Shown here: one piece after another, positions 44,796-55,227 of the stretch | Layout of the letters: each line of letters starts with the position of its first letter | Position numbering within the stretch: the first letter of the stretch is position 1 | From: Bradyrhizobium sp. BTAi1 | Lineage (GTDB): Bacteria > Pseudomonadota > Alphaproteobacteria > Rhizobiales > Xanthobacteraceae | Length of the DNA stretch: 64,000 nt | NCBI RefSeq assembly: GCF_000015165.1 | Contig: NC_009485.1 | Coordinates: 3,863,501 to 3,927,500, forward strand | Reading direction: 5' to 3' | Program-made: the position numbers and the translations under genes | The notes under the pieces: generated by a model | Told to the model about the DNA's origin: nothing | Seen by the model: the letters and a program-made list of their open reading frames with translations, nothing else | The model's database searches: none

Positions 44796-47167
44796 CCGCG
44801 CCGCTCACTCCGCTTGATCGTCCGAACTCCTATATCGGCCGTTCGGTGCCGCGGCCGAACGCGAAGCGCCTGCTCGCCGGGCGCGGGCGCTACGTCACCG
44901 ACATCCGCCTGCCGCGCATGCTGCATGCGGCGTTCCTGCGCAGCCCGCACGCGCATGCGCGGATCATCAGCATCGATGCCGACGCGGCGCGCGCGCTCGC
45001 CGGCGTGCATCTGATCGCAACCGGCGCTGACCTCGCCAGGATATGCACGCCATGGACCGGCACGCTCGATCATTTCAAGGGCATGACCTCCGAGCCGCAG
45101 CTGCCGCTGCCGCTCGACCGCGTCGTCTGGGCCGGGCAGGCGGTCGTCGCGGTCGTGGCGGACAGCCGGGCGCTGGCCGAGGATGCGCTTGAGCTGATCT
45201 CGGTCGACTATGAGGAATTGCCCGCGGTCGTCGATCTCGACGAGGCGCGCCAGCCGGGGACGCCAAGGGCCAATCCGGCCAGCCAGTCCAACATCTGCTT
45301 TCGGACCCAGCTTGACAGCGGTGGCGTGGACGAGGTCTTCGTAGCTGCGGCCCATGTGATCGAACAGCAGTTCAGCTTCGGGCGGCATACGCCGGTCACC
45401 TTGGAGCCGCGGGCCATCGTCGCGGATTACGAGCCTGACAGCGGCATGCTGACGGTGCATCACGCCACCCAGACGCCGTATCAGTTCCAGGACCTCTATT
45501 CCCGGCACTACAACATCCCGGAAGCGCGCGTCCGCGTCATCGCGCCGGATATTGGCGGCTCGTTCGGCATGAAGCTGCATGTCTATCACGAGGACATGGC
45601 GGTGGTCGGTCTGTCCATGATGCTGGGGCGTCCGGTGAAATATGTCGCGGACCGCATCGAATCCTTCGTCTCCGATATTCACGCCCGCGACCATCGCGTG
45701 CAGGCGCGCATGGCCATCGACGCCGATGGCAAGATCCTCGCGATGGACGTCCACGACGCCACGGCCATCGGCGCGTTTTCGACCTATCCGCGCACCAGCG
45801 TGGTCGAAGGCAACCAGGTCATCCGCCTGATCGGCGCGCCCTATGATTTCACCTCTTACCGGGCGGCGCTGGAGGTCGTGTTCCAGAACAAGGTGCAGAC
45901 CAGCCAGTATCGCGCCGTCGGACATCCGATCGCCTGCGCCGTCACCGAGCGCATGGTCGACATCGCCGCCAGCCGCGCGGGGTTCGATCCGTTGGCGATG
46001 CGCGATCGCAACGTGATTGCCGACGACGCCTATCCGCTGGTGTCGCCGACCGGCTACAAATTCGAGGCCCTGTCGCACCAGGCCTGTCTGCGGCGCCTGC
46101 GCGAGATCATGGACTATGACGCGCTGCGGGGCGAGCAGGCCGAGCTGCGCCGGCGCGGAGTGCATCGCGGCATCGGCATTGCGACCTTCGTCGAGATCAC
46201 CAATCCGAGCCCGGCCTTTTACGGCGTCGGCGGTGCGCGCATCTCGTCGCAGGATGGCGCGACGATCAGCCTGACGCCGACCGGCGAGGTGCGCTGTGCG
46301 ATTTCGGTCACCGAGCAGGGGCAGGGCACCGAGGCGATCATCGGCCAGATCGTCGCCGACCAGCTCGGCCTCGCCCAGGAGCACGTCAAGGTCATCACCG
46401 GCGACACCGAGGTGACGCCGCATGGTGGCGCGACCTGGGCCTGCCGCGGCGCCGGCATCGGCGGCGAGACCGCGCTGCAGGCTGCGCGCCGGCTCAAGGC
46501 CAACATCCTTGCAATCGCGGCCCTGGTCCTGCAGGAGCAGGCGGCGGCGCTCGATATCGTCGATGGCCAGGTCGTCAGTGCCGCGTCCCGGCAGCCGCGG
46601 CTGGACGTGGCGGAGATCGCGCGCATCGCCTATTTCCGCTCCGACACGCTGCCACCGGGGACGCAGGCGCAGCTGACCGTCAGCCACCACTTCGCGCCGC
46701 AGGGCTATCCCTTCGCGTTCACCAACGGCATCCAGGGCTGCTCTCTGGAGGTCGACGTCGACACCGGCTTCGTCAAGCTGCTGAAGCACTATGTCGTTGA
46801 GGATTGCGGGCGTATCATCAATCCCATGCTGGTCGACGAGCAGCTGCGTGGCGGCGTGGTCCAGGGTCTCGGCGCTGCGCTGTTCGAGGAATGCCGCTAC
46901 GGCGAGACCGGCCAGCTGCTGAACGGATCGCTGGCCGATTATCTCGTGCCCATGGCGATGGAGATGCCCGATATCGTCATCGACCATGTCGAGACGCCGA
47001 CGGCCGATACCATCCTGGGCGCCAAGGGCTGCGGCGAGGCCGGGACGGCGGCGGCGTCGGCCTGCGTGCTCAATGCCGTCAACGACGCGCTGACGCCGTT
47101 CGGCGCGTCGATCAACACGATTCCGATCACGCCGGCCCGCATATTGAAAGCGCTCAATCGCTACTAA
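44792..47167 (+). CDS. Mo-hydroxylase molybdopterin subunit (CoxL-like, not a CO dehydrogenase)
   Basis: 791 aa, normal for the family. The N-terminal segment GRSVPRPNAKRLLAGRGRYV and the Mo-binding blocks IGGSFGMK and GCGEAGT (catalytic Glu) are visible. The loop that holds the Cu-binding AYRCSFR in true CO dehydrogenase reads QYRAVGHP, so this is a hydroxylase for another, probably heterocyclic or aldehyde, substrate. It overlaps CoxS by four bases. A Liv-type importer follows, which suggests the substrate or its product is imported. Confidence 0.9.
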   Translation: MTAPLTPLDRPNSYIGRSVPRPNAKRLLAGRGRYVTDIRLPRMLHAAFLRSPHAHARIISIDADAARALAGVHLIATGADLARICTPWTGTLDHFKGMTSEPQLPLPLDRVVWAGQAVVAVVADSRALAEDALELISVDYEELPAVVDLDEARQPGTPRANPASQSNICFRTQLDSGGVDEVFVAAAHVIEQQFSFGRHTPVTLEPRAIVADYEPDSGMLTVHHATQTPYQFQDLYSRHYNIPEARVRVIAPDIGGSFGMKLHVYHEDMAVVGLSMMLGRPVKYVADRIESFVSDIHARDHRVQARMAIDADGKILAMDVHDATAIGAFSTYPRTSVVEGNQVIRLIGAPYDFTSYRAALEVVFQNKVQTSQYRAVGHPIACAVTERMVDIAASRAGFDPLAMRDRNVIADDAYPLVSPTGYKFEALSHQACLRRLREIMDYDALRGEQAELRRRGVHRGIGIATFVEITNPSPAFYGVGGARISSQDGATISLTPTGEVRCAISVTEQGQGTEAIIGQIVADQLGLAQEHVKVITGDTEVTPHGGATWACRGAGIGGETALQAARRLKANILAIAALVLQEQAAALDIVDGQVVSAASRQPRLDVAEIARIAYFRSDTLPPGTQAQLTVSHHFAPQGYPFAFTNGIQGCSLEVDVDTGFVKLLKHYVVEDCGRIINPMLVDEQLRGGVVQGLGAALFEECRYGETGQLLNGSLADYLVPMAMEMPDIVIDHVETPTADTILGAKGCGEAGTAAASACVLNAVNDALTPFGASINTIPITPARILKALNRY

Positions 47168-47191
47168 CAAGACAGGTCGAGGGAGGACATC

Positions 47192-48439
47192 ATGCCAAGC
47201 TACAACAGGCCAGGACCAGGCGGCATATCCCGGCGTAACGCGCTGCTGGGAGCATCGGCCGGCATTGCCACGCTGGCGATGCCGCGGCTCGGTCGCGCCG
47301 CTGACGAGACCATCCGCATCGGCTTTCCGACGCCGCTGACCGGCCCGTTCGCGGCCGAGGCGCGCGACCAGGTCAAATGCGCCGAGCTCGCGGTCAAGCT
47401 GGTCAACGACAAGGGCGGCATCGCCGGGCGCAAGGTCGAGCTGCTGGTGCGCGACGACAAGCTCAATGCGGGCGAGGCGGCGACGCGCACCCTGGAGCTG
47501 ATCGAAAAGGACAAGGTGCATGCGGTGGTCGGCGCGCTCTCCAGCGCGGTGCAGCTCGCGGTCAACGAGGTGACCCGCGCGCGTGGCGTCATCTACGTGT
47601 CGATCAGTCAGTCCGATACGATCAACGAGGCCAAGGATTTCAGCAAGTTCACGTTCCACGAGGCGCTCAATCCGCACATGACGACGGCGGCCGTGGCGCG
47701 GCAGACCTTGAAGAAGGGCATGAAGGTCGCGCATCTCGTCGCCGACTATGCCTATGGCCACGAGATGCTGCGCGGCTTCAAGCGGGCGCAGGCGGCGATC
47801 GGGGCCGACACCGTCGGCGAGATCCTGCACCCGTTCGGCGCGGCGGACTATTCGACCTTCATGCCGCGGCTGATGTCGCTGCGCCCGGATGTGCTGTGCA
47901 TCAGCAATTTCGGCCGCGACCAGGCCAATGCGATCAAGCAGGCGGTCGATTTCGGCATCAAGCAGCAGATGAAGATCGTCGTGCCAGTGATCCTGCACAA
48001 CCAGCGTCTCGCGGTCGGGCCCGACGTGTTCGAGGGCGTGGTCGGCGGCGCCAATTATTATTGGGGACTCGAGACCCAGAACAAGACCGCGGCCGAATTC
48101 AACGCGGCGTTCCGCGCCGCCAATGGCGGTGCCATCCCGACGGATTACGGCGCCTATGGCTATTCGGGTGTCGGCTCGCTGCTGATGGCGATGCAGGCGG
48201 CCGGCGGCACCGAGACCGACAAGGTCGTCGCGGCGCTGGAGGCCCTGCAATATGACCTGACCAAGGGCCCGCAGCATTACCGCAAATGCGACCACCAATC
48301 GGTGCAGTCGGTGCTTGTGCTGGAATCGAAGAAGAAGTCGGCTATGGCCAATGACAGCGACCTGTTCGCGATCGTGGCCAACGATCCCGGCGCCGACGAG
48401 ATGCTGCGCAGCTGCAGCGAACTCGGCCACGCGACTTGA
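47192..48439 (+). CDS. Branched-chain-type ABC substrate-binding protein (LivK-like)
   Basis: 415 aa with a twin-arginine-like signal (SRRNALLGASAGIATLAM), then a periplasmic-binding fold beginning IRIGFPTPLTGPFA and containing GGIAGRKVELLVRDD. The family carries amino acids, amides, urea or aromatic acids. It follows the Mo-hydroxylase by 24 bp and opens the transporter part of the operon. Confidence 0.9.
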   Translation: MPSYNRPGPGGISRRNALLGASAGIATLAMPRLGRAADETIRIGFPTPLTGPFAAEARDQVKCAELAVKLVNDKGGIAGRKVELLVRDDKLNAGEAATRTLELIEKDKVHAVVGALSSAVQLAVNEVTRARGVIYVSISQSDTINEAKDFSKFTFHEALNPHMTTAAVARQTLKKGMKVAHLVADYAYGHEMLRGFKRAQAAIGADTVGEILHPFGAADYSTFMPRLMSLRPDVLCISNFGRDQANAIKQAVDFGIKQQMKIVVPVILHNQRLAVGPDVFEGVVGGANYYWGLETQNKTAAEFNAAFRAANGGAIPTDYGAYGYSGVGSLLMAMQAAGGTETDKVVAALEALQYDLTKGPQHYRKCDHQSVQSVLVLESKKKSAMANDSDLFAIVANDPGADEMLRSCSELGHAT

Positions 48440-48449
48440 TCCGGACCGC

Positions 48450-49322
48450 ATGGATCTCTCCCTGATCATCATGCAGCTGTTCTCCGGCATCGCCCTTGGG
48501 GCGGTGCTGGTGATCACGGCGCTCGGCCTGACCATCGTGTTCGGCATGCTGGGCGTGGTCAATTTCGCCCATGGCGCGCTGTTCATGATCGGCGCCTATG
48601 CCGGGCTCTATCTGGCGTCGCTGACCGGCAGTTTCTGGTGGGGGCTGCTGCTCGCGCCGCTGCTGGTCGGCGCCTTCGGCATGCTGATCGAGCGCGTCCT
48701 GGTCCGGCGCCTCTATGGCCGGTCGGTCGATGATCCCTTGCTGCTGACCTTCGGGCTCAGCTACATTCTGGTCGAGGGCGTGCGCATCGTGTTCGGCAGC
48801 GACGGCATTCCGTTTCCGACGCCGTCGCAACTGATCGGCGTCGTCGATCTCGGCTTCGGCTTCTTTCCGAAGTACCGGCTGTTCGTGATCGCCTTGGTGG
48901 CCGTCGTGCTGCTGGCGCTGTGGCTGATGCTGGAGAAAACCCGGGTTGGCCTGATCGTGCGGGCCGGCGCCCGCGATCCGCAGATCATGCGCGTGCTCGG
49001 CGTCGACATCGGCAGGGTCTGGCTCGCGATCTTCGGCCTCGGCGTCGGCCTGGCGGCGCTGGGCGGGGTCCTGGCGGGGCCGATGCGCAGCGTCAATCCG
49101 GAAATGGGAACGCTGGTGCTCGCGGAGGCCTTCGTCGTCACGGTGATCGGCGGCCTCGGTTCGATCGTCGGCGCGGTGGTCGCGGGGCTGATGGTCGGCG
49201 TCTGCATCAGCATGGTGGCGCTGTTCGCGCCGGAAATGGCGACCATCGTGATGTTCGCGCTGATGGCGGCGGTGCTGCTGGTCCGGCCGCAGGGCCTGTT
49301 CGGCCTCAAGGGGAGAGCGTGA
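48450..49322 (+). CDS. Branched-chain-type ABC permease (LivH-like)
   Basis: 290 aa from the ATG at 48450, ten bases after the binding-protein stop. It has multiple membrane spans, with GLTIVFGMLGVVNFAHGALFMIGAY near the N-terminus and a C-terminal VRPQGLFGLKG, both typical of LivH. Its stop overlaps the next ATG (TGATG). Confidence 0.92.
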   Translation: MDLSLIIMQLFSGIALGAVLVITALGLTIVFGMLGVVNFAHGALFMIGAYAGLYLASLTGSFWWGLLLAPLLVGAFGMLIERVLVRRLYGRSVDDPLLLTFGLSYILVEGVRIVFGSDGIPFPTPSQLIGVVDLGFGFFPKYRLFVIALVAVVLLALWLMLEKTRVGLIVRAGARDPQIMRVLGVDIGRVWLAIFGLGVGLAALGGVLAGPMRSVNPEMGTLVLAEAFVVTVIGGLGSIVGAVVAGLMVGVCISMVALFAPEMATIVMFALMAAVLLVRPQGLFGLKGRA

Positions 49323-50323
49323 TGGCGATGCAGTCGAGCGGCGCGGCACCGGCGCTTCCGCAGGCGCAGCGCGTCATGGCGGCGATCGCCGACCATCGCG
49401 TCCTGGTGTCGCTGGTGGCGCTGGCCCTGTTGCCCTGGCTGCTGCCGTCGAAGGCGCTGGCCGTCAACGTGCTGATCTATGGCGTCGTGGTGATGGGGTA
49501 TAATCTCCTGTTCGGCTATACCGGGCTGCTGTCGTTCGGCCATGCCGCCTTCTTCGGAACGGGTGCGTATCTCACTGGCATCGCCATCGGCCGCTTCGGG
49601 CTGCCGTGGTTCGCCGCGGTGCCGCTGGCGATTGCGGCCAGCACCGCGCTCGCCGCCGCGATCGGCACCATCTCAACGCGGACCCGTGGCATCTATTTCT
49701 CGATGGTGACGCTGGCGCTGGCGCAGCTGGTCTATTACGTCGCCTTGCAGGCGTCGTCATGGACGGGGGGCGAGAACGGGCTGCGCGGCTTCACCGTCGA
49801 TCACGTCAATCTGCTCGGCCTGCAGATCAATTTTCTCGATCCGGTCAACAAATATTACGTCCTGATGGCGTTTGCGGCGCTGGCGATCTGGGCCCAGTCG
49901 CGCATTCTCAATTCGCCTTTCGGCGCGGTGATCGAGGCGATCCGGGAGAATGAGCAGCGCGCACGGGCGTGCGGCTACGACGTCGAACGCTGCAAGCTGA
50001 TCGTGTTCATGCTGTCGGGCGCGATCTCCGCGATCGGCGGCTGCATGTCGGCATTGCACCTGTCGATCGTGCCGCTCGACATCCTGCATTATCAGACATC
50101 CGGCATGATCGTGATGATGGTGCTGCTCGGCGGCGCCCGCAGCTTCTTCGGGCCGTTCATCGGCGCCGCGGTGTTCCTGATCCTGGAAGACGTCGTCTCG
50201 ATCTGGACGCCGCATTGGCAGATCGTCGTCGGCGCGATCTTTGTCGGCTTCGTTCTGTTCCTGCCGAAGGGCATCTGGGGCACGTTGCTGGACCTGCTGC
50301 CGGCGGCGAGGGAGCGGCGATGA
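49322..50323 (+). CDS. Branched-chain-type ABC permease (LivM-like)
   Basis: 333 aa. It has the LivM signature GYTGLLSFGHAAFFGTGAY near 60, several membrane spans and the ENEQRARACGYDVERCKL loop near 220. It pairs with the preceding permease. Its stop overlaps the ATPase start (ATGA). Confidence 0.92.
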   Translation: MAMQSSGAAPALPQAQRVMAAIADHRVLVSLVALALLPWLLPSKALAVNVLIYGVVVMGYNLLFGYTGLLSFGHAAFFGTGAYLTGIAIGRFGLPWFAAVPLAIAASTALAAAIGTISTRTRGIYFSMVTLALAQLVYYVALQASSWTGGENGLRGFTVDHVNLLGLQINFLDPVNKYYVLMAFAALAIWAQSRILNSPFGAVIEAIRENEQRARACGYDVERCKLIVFMLSGAISAIGGCMSALHLSIVPLDILHYQTSGMIVMMVLLGGARSFFGPFIGAAVFLILEDVVSIWTPHWQIVVGAIFVGFVLFLPKGIWGTLLDLLPAARERR

Positions 50324-51067
50324 GCACCGAGCTGTTGCGCGCCGACGGCATCGGCCGTCGCTTCGGCGGCTTCATAGCCCTCGAAGGCATTACCGTCTCT
50401 TTCGCGGCAGGCGAGCTGACCTCGATCATCGGCCCGAACGGCGCCGGCAAGAGCACGTTCTTCAACATTCTGTCCGGCACGCTGTCGCCGAGCACGGGCA
50501 CGCTGCGCTTCAAGGGGCAGGCGCTGAATGGCCTGCCGCAGCACCGCTTCGTGCATCGCGGCATCTCGCGCTCCTACCAGATCACCAACATCTTCCCCGA
50601 CCTGTCGGTGCACGAGAATGTCCGGGTCGCCGCGCAGGCGATGAGCGTCAGCTATGACATCTGGCGCAGGCGCGCCGACCTTGTCGAGCTGAGCGAGCGC
50701 GCCGATGCGGCGCTGACGGCCGTCGGGCTGATCGGCAAGCGCGGCGAGCAGGCCAAATTCCTTGCCCACGGCCAGCAGCGTGCGCTGGAGATCGCGATCG
50801 CGCTGGTCTCCGAGCCGGAGCTGTTGCTGCTGGATGAGCCGACCGCCGGCATGGGGCCCGAGGAAACCAAGGACATGGTCGCGCTGCTCGAGCGGCTGGC
50901 CGAGCGGCGCACCGTGCTGCTGGTCGAGCACAAGATGAAGATGGTGCTGGGGCTGAGCCAGCGCGTGCTGGTGCTGCACCACGGCCGGCTGCTCGCCGAC
51001 GGCCGGCCGGACGACATCAGGAGCAATCCCGACGTGCGCCGGGTCTATCTGGGACAGAGTGAAGGCT

Positions 51068-51075
<8 letters not shown>
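50320..51075 (+). CDS. Branched-chain-type ABC ATPase (LivG-like)
   Basis: 251 aa. Walker A is GPNGAGKST, Walker B LLLLDEPTAGM, and the switch His is in LVEHKM. The signature region reads LAHGQQRALEIA, a LivG-style variant of LSGGQ. The C-terminal VRRVYLG is also typical. It overlaps the next ATPase by eight bases. Confidence 0.92.
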
Positions 51076-51787
<712 letters not shown>

Positions 51788-51807
51788 TGTTGCGCGACGC
51801 GCCGGCG

Positions 51808-52587
51808 TCACGATCCGTCCGGCGCGGGGAGCTGCGGCAGGCGGGCGAGGCTGACGCCGGCGGCACGATGCTTGAACATCCGCGCGATCAGCTCGGCGGC
51901 CTGCTTGGCCGCGTCCTCCGGCGCGAGCCCGCCGTGCCGGACATTGGAGATGCAGTTGCGCTCGGAATCGACGCGGCCGCGGCGCGGCATCCAGGTGAGA
52001 TAGAGGCCGAGCGAATCCGCCGCGCTCAGGCCCGGACGTTCGCCGATCAGGATGATCGAGGCCGAGGCATCAAACAGCTCGCCGACATGATCGGCCAGCG
52101 CGACACGGCCTTGTGCGGCGACGATGATGGGCGACAGCCGCCGCCCGGTCGCGGCGAGCAGTGGCATCAACGTATCGAGCACAGGCAGAGCATTGACCTG
52201 CACGGCGCGGCTGCTCAGTCCATCGGCCACGACCAGCGCGATGTCGGCCGGCGCGCGGGGCTCCGACAGCAGCGCTTCCGAGTCCGGCGCCAGCAGGCGA
52301 CCGGCATCGGGGCGCTGCAGGTAGGTGGCGCGGTCGGCAGCGCGGCTGCGCACGACAATCGCCGGCCAGCCGCGCGCGGTGACGTCGGCGGCGCAGCCGG
52401 CGGCATCGAACGGCTTCAGCACCGCATCGCGCGCTTCGGCATGCGCGGCCTGGAAGCCGAGATGGGCCGAGGTCGGCAGTCCCGGCCCGCAACGGCCCAG
52501 CGCGATCCGCGCCGCGGTGTAGCGCGACAGCCAGCTCCAATCGTCGGATGACGACGTGGCCGGCGCCTGATCGTCTGTCTCGCTCAC
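51808..52587 (-). CDS. eutC: Ethanolamine ammonia-lyase small subunit
   Basis: 259 aa. The later half carries the EutC pattern ADHVGELFDASASIILIGERPGLSAADSLGLYLTW and ERNCISNVR. With EutB it forms the adenosylcobalamin-dependent lyase that converts ethanolamine to acetaldehyde and ammonia. It overlaps the eutB stop by four bases. No microcompartment genes are present, so this is the simple cytosolic version. Confidence 0.93.
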   Translation of the reverse strand: MSETDDQAPATSSSDDWSWLSRYTAARIALGRCGPGLPTSAHLGFQAAHAEARDAVLKPFDAAGCAADVTARGWPAIVVRSRAADRATYLQRPDAGRLLAPDSEALLSEPRAPADIALVVADGLSSRAVQVNALPVLDTLMPLLAATGRRLSPIIVAAQGRVALADHVGELFDASASIILIGERPGLSAADSLGLYLTWMPRRGRVDSERNCISNVRHGGLAPEDAAKQAAELIARMFKHRAAGVSLARLPQLPAPDGS

Positions 52588-53972
52588 CCTTCGGCTCCCA
52601 GCAGCGGCAGCGACGGCATCAGCCGGGCTGGATCGAAGCGCAGTTCGCCCTTGCCGTCGCTGATGCCGGTGGCCGCCAGCCAGGCCTCGAACTCCGGCGC
52701 GGCGCGTTTGCCCAGCACCTTTCGGATGTAGAGCGCGTCGTGAAACGAGGTGCTCTGGTAGTTCAGCATGATGTCGTCGGCGCCGGGCACGCCCATGATG
52801 TAGGTGCAGCCGGCGACGCCGAGCAGGGTCAGCAGCGCGTCCATGTCGTCCTGGTCGGCTTCGGCGTGGTTGGTGTAGCAGACGTCGCAGCCCATCGGCA
52901 GGCCGAGCAGCTTGCCGCAGAAATGATCCTCCAGCCCCGCCCGCATGATCTGCTTGCCGTCATAGAGATATTCCGGCCCGATGAAGCCGACCACGGTGTT
53001 GACCAGCAGCGGCCGGTAGCGCCGCGCCACCGCGTAACAGCGTGCCTCCAGGGTCTGCTGATCGACGCCGCAATGTCCTGATGAGGACAGCTCGCTGCCT
53101 TGTCCGGTCTCGAAATACATCAGGTTGGCGCCGGCAGGACCGCGCGCCAGGCCTTCGGCCGCATCGAGCGCCTCGTCGAGCTGCGCCAGCGTGATGCCGA
53201 AGCCGCGATTGGCTTCCTCGGTGCCGGCCAGCGACTGGAACACGAGATCGACCGGCGCGCGGCGTTCGATGGCCTTGAGGGCGGTGGTGACATGGGCGAG
53301 CACGCAGGACTGGATCGGCGCGTGCGAGGCGAGCCGCAGGGTCTCGATCATGTCGAGCAGCCGCAGCATCGTGTCGAGATCATCGCTCGCCGGATTGATG
53401 CCGATGGTGGCGTCGCCGACGCCATACATCAGCCCGTCGAGGATCGAGGCCGCGACGCCCTTGGGATCGTCAAGCGGATGGTTGGGCTGCAGCCGCGTCG
53501 ACATCCGGCCGGGCAGGCCGATGGTGCAGCGGAAGCGCGTCACCACCTCGCATTTGGCGGCGACGGTGACGAGATCCTGCAGCCGCATGATCTTGCAGAC
53601 CGCGGCGACCATCTCCGGCGTCAGGCCCGGCGACACCGCCGAAAGCCTCCGGGCATCGGTCGCATCCGACAGCAGCCATTCGCGGAACGCTCCGACGGTC
53701 AGGCTCGCGATCTCGGCAAAGGCGCTGCCGTCATGCTGATCGACGATCAGCCGCGTCACCTCGTCGCTCTCATAGGGGATGACGGCCTCGTCGAGGAAGT
53801 GGCGCAGCGGCAGGTCGGCGAGCGCCATGCGCGCGGCGACGCGCTCGGCCGCATCCTGCGCGGCGAGGCCGGCGAGCACGTCGCCCGAACGTGGCGGCGT
53901 CGCCTTGGCCAGCAGCGTCCTGAGATCGTCGAAGCGATAGGTCGTGCCGCCCAGGCTGTGTGAAAAACCCAT
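52584..53972 (-). CDS. eutB: Ethanolamine ammonia-lyase large subunit
   Basis: 462 aa, the family length. Features include IGINPASDD near 200, FETGQGSELSSSGHCGVDQQTLEARCYAVARR (start near 285), and NTVVGFIGPEYLYDG. It holds the substrate and the B12 radical machinery. It is transcribed convergently to the Liv transporter, so the transporter may or may not bring in ethanolamine or related amines. Confidence 0.94.
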   Translation of the reverse strand: MGFSHSLGGTTYRFDDLRTLLAKATPPRSGDVLAGLAAQDAAERVAARMALADLPLRHFLDEAVIPYESDEVTRLIVDQHDGSAFAEIASLTVGAFREWLLSDATDARRLSAVSPGLTPEMVAAVCKIMRLQDLVTVAAKCEVVTRFRCTIGLPGRMSTRLQPNHPLDDPKGVAASILDGLMYGVGDATIGINPASDDLDTMLRLLDMIETLRLASHAPIQSCVLAHVTTALKAIERRAPVDLVFQSLAGTEEANRGFGITLAQLDEALDAAEGLARGPAGANLMYFETGQGSELSSSGHCGVDQQTLEARCYAVARRYRPLLVNTVVGFIGPEYLYDGKQIMRAGLEDHFCGKLLGLPMGCDVCYTNHAEADQDDMDALLTLLGVAGCTYIMGVPGADDIMLNYQSTSFHDALYIRKVLGKRAAPEFEAWLAATGISDGKGELRFDPARLMPSLPLLGAEG

Positions 53973-54147
53973 GGATCCGGCTCCGCAAGCATTTCGCGGT
54001 CATTCAGGGCCGCATCATGCACGACTTATGCCGATATTTGATGACCTTTTTGCCGCGACCTCGCGTCGATCCGCAACAGGTTGCGCCCGCTGCGGCGCGC
54101 GCTAAGGTCGCACGCTGCACAGGCTGAGCGAACGAGGGAACTCCGAC

Positions 54148-54492
54148 ATGGCGCGTATTCGCTGTATCACTGAGATGGGCATGGGCGTCGACGTCCATGG
54201 CCGTGACGCCACCAAGGCTGCGAAGCGCGCGGTGTCGGATGCGATCCGCCATTCCAGCCTCGGCTTCTTCCGCATGGTCGGCAAGACGCCGCAGGACATG
54301 CTCGTCGATGTCACGATCGGCGTGCCAAATCCCGAGGCCGTCGATACTGCGGCGGTCGCCAAGGAACTGCCCTATGGCACGGTGACGGTGACCGCCGTGA
54401 AGGGCGGGCTGGAGATTCCGGCCGAAGCGGGCAGTGACGCCATCATCATCGCCAATGCCGCGGTGCTGGTTCATCTCGACGACGGCAAGTGA
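54148..54492 (+). CDS. Lin0512-family conserved hypothetical protein
   Basis: 114 aa. The pattern MARIRCITEMGMGVDVHGRD and the middle FFRMVGKTPQDMLVDVTIGVP match a small conserved family of unknown function whose members form cyclic-amide-hydrolase-like folds or oligomers. The gene stands alone between divergent eutB and a further hypothetical gene. No motif identifies a reaction. Confidence 0.8.
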   Translation: MARIRCITEMGMGVDVHGRDATKAAKRAVSDAIRHSSLGFFRMVGKTPQDMLVDVTIGVPNPEAVDTAAVAKELPYGTVTVTAVKGGLEIPAEAGSDAIIIANAAVLVHLDDGK

Positions 54493-54708
54493 TCACGCGG
54501 GATGTTCCGCGCTGCCATTGCCTGATGCGTTGGTCGGCCCCGGGCTTGGTCGGGCCGGCCGAGCACCGTGACTGACGCGCAGGCTCAGCCTCGCGAGGAT
54601 TGTCGCGCGCGGAATAAGGCCGCCGCTTGAGAGCTGGAACGGCTACCCCGTGCCGCGCGTTCGGACCTGAGCAGGCCGGGACGGCCCGACCCTTGTCAGG
54701 AGCGATCT

Positions 54709-55014
54709 ATGGAACGCACGATCACCGGCCATTTCGCCACGCGCCGCGAGGCCGAGCTTGCCGTCGAGCATCTGGTACAGGACCATGGCATCGCCCGCAC
54801 CGACGTCTTCGTCCAGGCATCGGGCGCCGCCAACAGCGCCGGATCGCGCGCCGCCGGCGCCGACGTCCATAGCGGCCATCCTGGCGTCGGTAAAAGCGGC
54901 AAGCCCGAGCTCGAAGGCGAGATCGAGGTGTCCGTCGATTGTCACGCTGACGATCCGGAGGTGGTGGAGGCGATCTTGAAGGAGCAGGGCGCGCGGCGGG
55001 TCGGGTCGCAGTGA
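54709..55014 (+). CDS. Small hypothetical protein, ferredoxin-like-fold appearance
   Basis: 101 aa. Starts MERTITGHFATRREAELAVEHLVQDHGI, a beta-alpha-beta beginning seen in small conserved alphaproteobacterial proteins, with a Gly/Ala/Ser-rich middle and a second beta-alpha unit (GEIEVSVDCHADDPEVVEAILKEQGA). An AGGAG site lies nearby upstream. It contains no catalytic motif that I recognise. Confidence 0.65.
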   Translation: MERTITGHFATRREAELAVEHLVQDHGIARTDVFVQASGAANSAGSRAAGADVHSGHPGVGKSGKPELEGEIEVSVDCHADDPEVVEAILKEQGARRVGSQ

Positions 55015-55227
55015 TGCGGTCGGCCGCGGCGCAGCCGCGATGACGCATTGTCGCTGCGTCGGGTTTGTCGATCGGCAAAAATCTGGCATATCCCCCACGT
55101 CTCTGGGGATTGTGCGTGATGTCGATCGAAGATCTGGATGGCCTGAAGCCCGGACATCGCCGGCCGCATCTGCGCCGGGGAGCGCGCGAGGAGCATTGGC
55201 CCGCATGACACGACGCGGCAGGGGGCG

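Noticed and set aside
44792..47167. True CO dehydrogenase large subunit
   Set aside because: The Cu-ligand loop AYRCSFR is absent; the loop reads QYRAVGHP.
44567..48586. Very long minus-strand frame opposite the Mo-hydroxylase and LivK genes
   Set aside because: His/Arg-rich antisense shadow of genes with complete motifs and overlapping starts.
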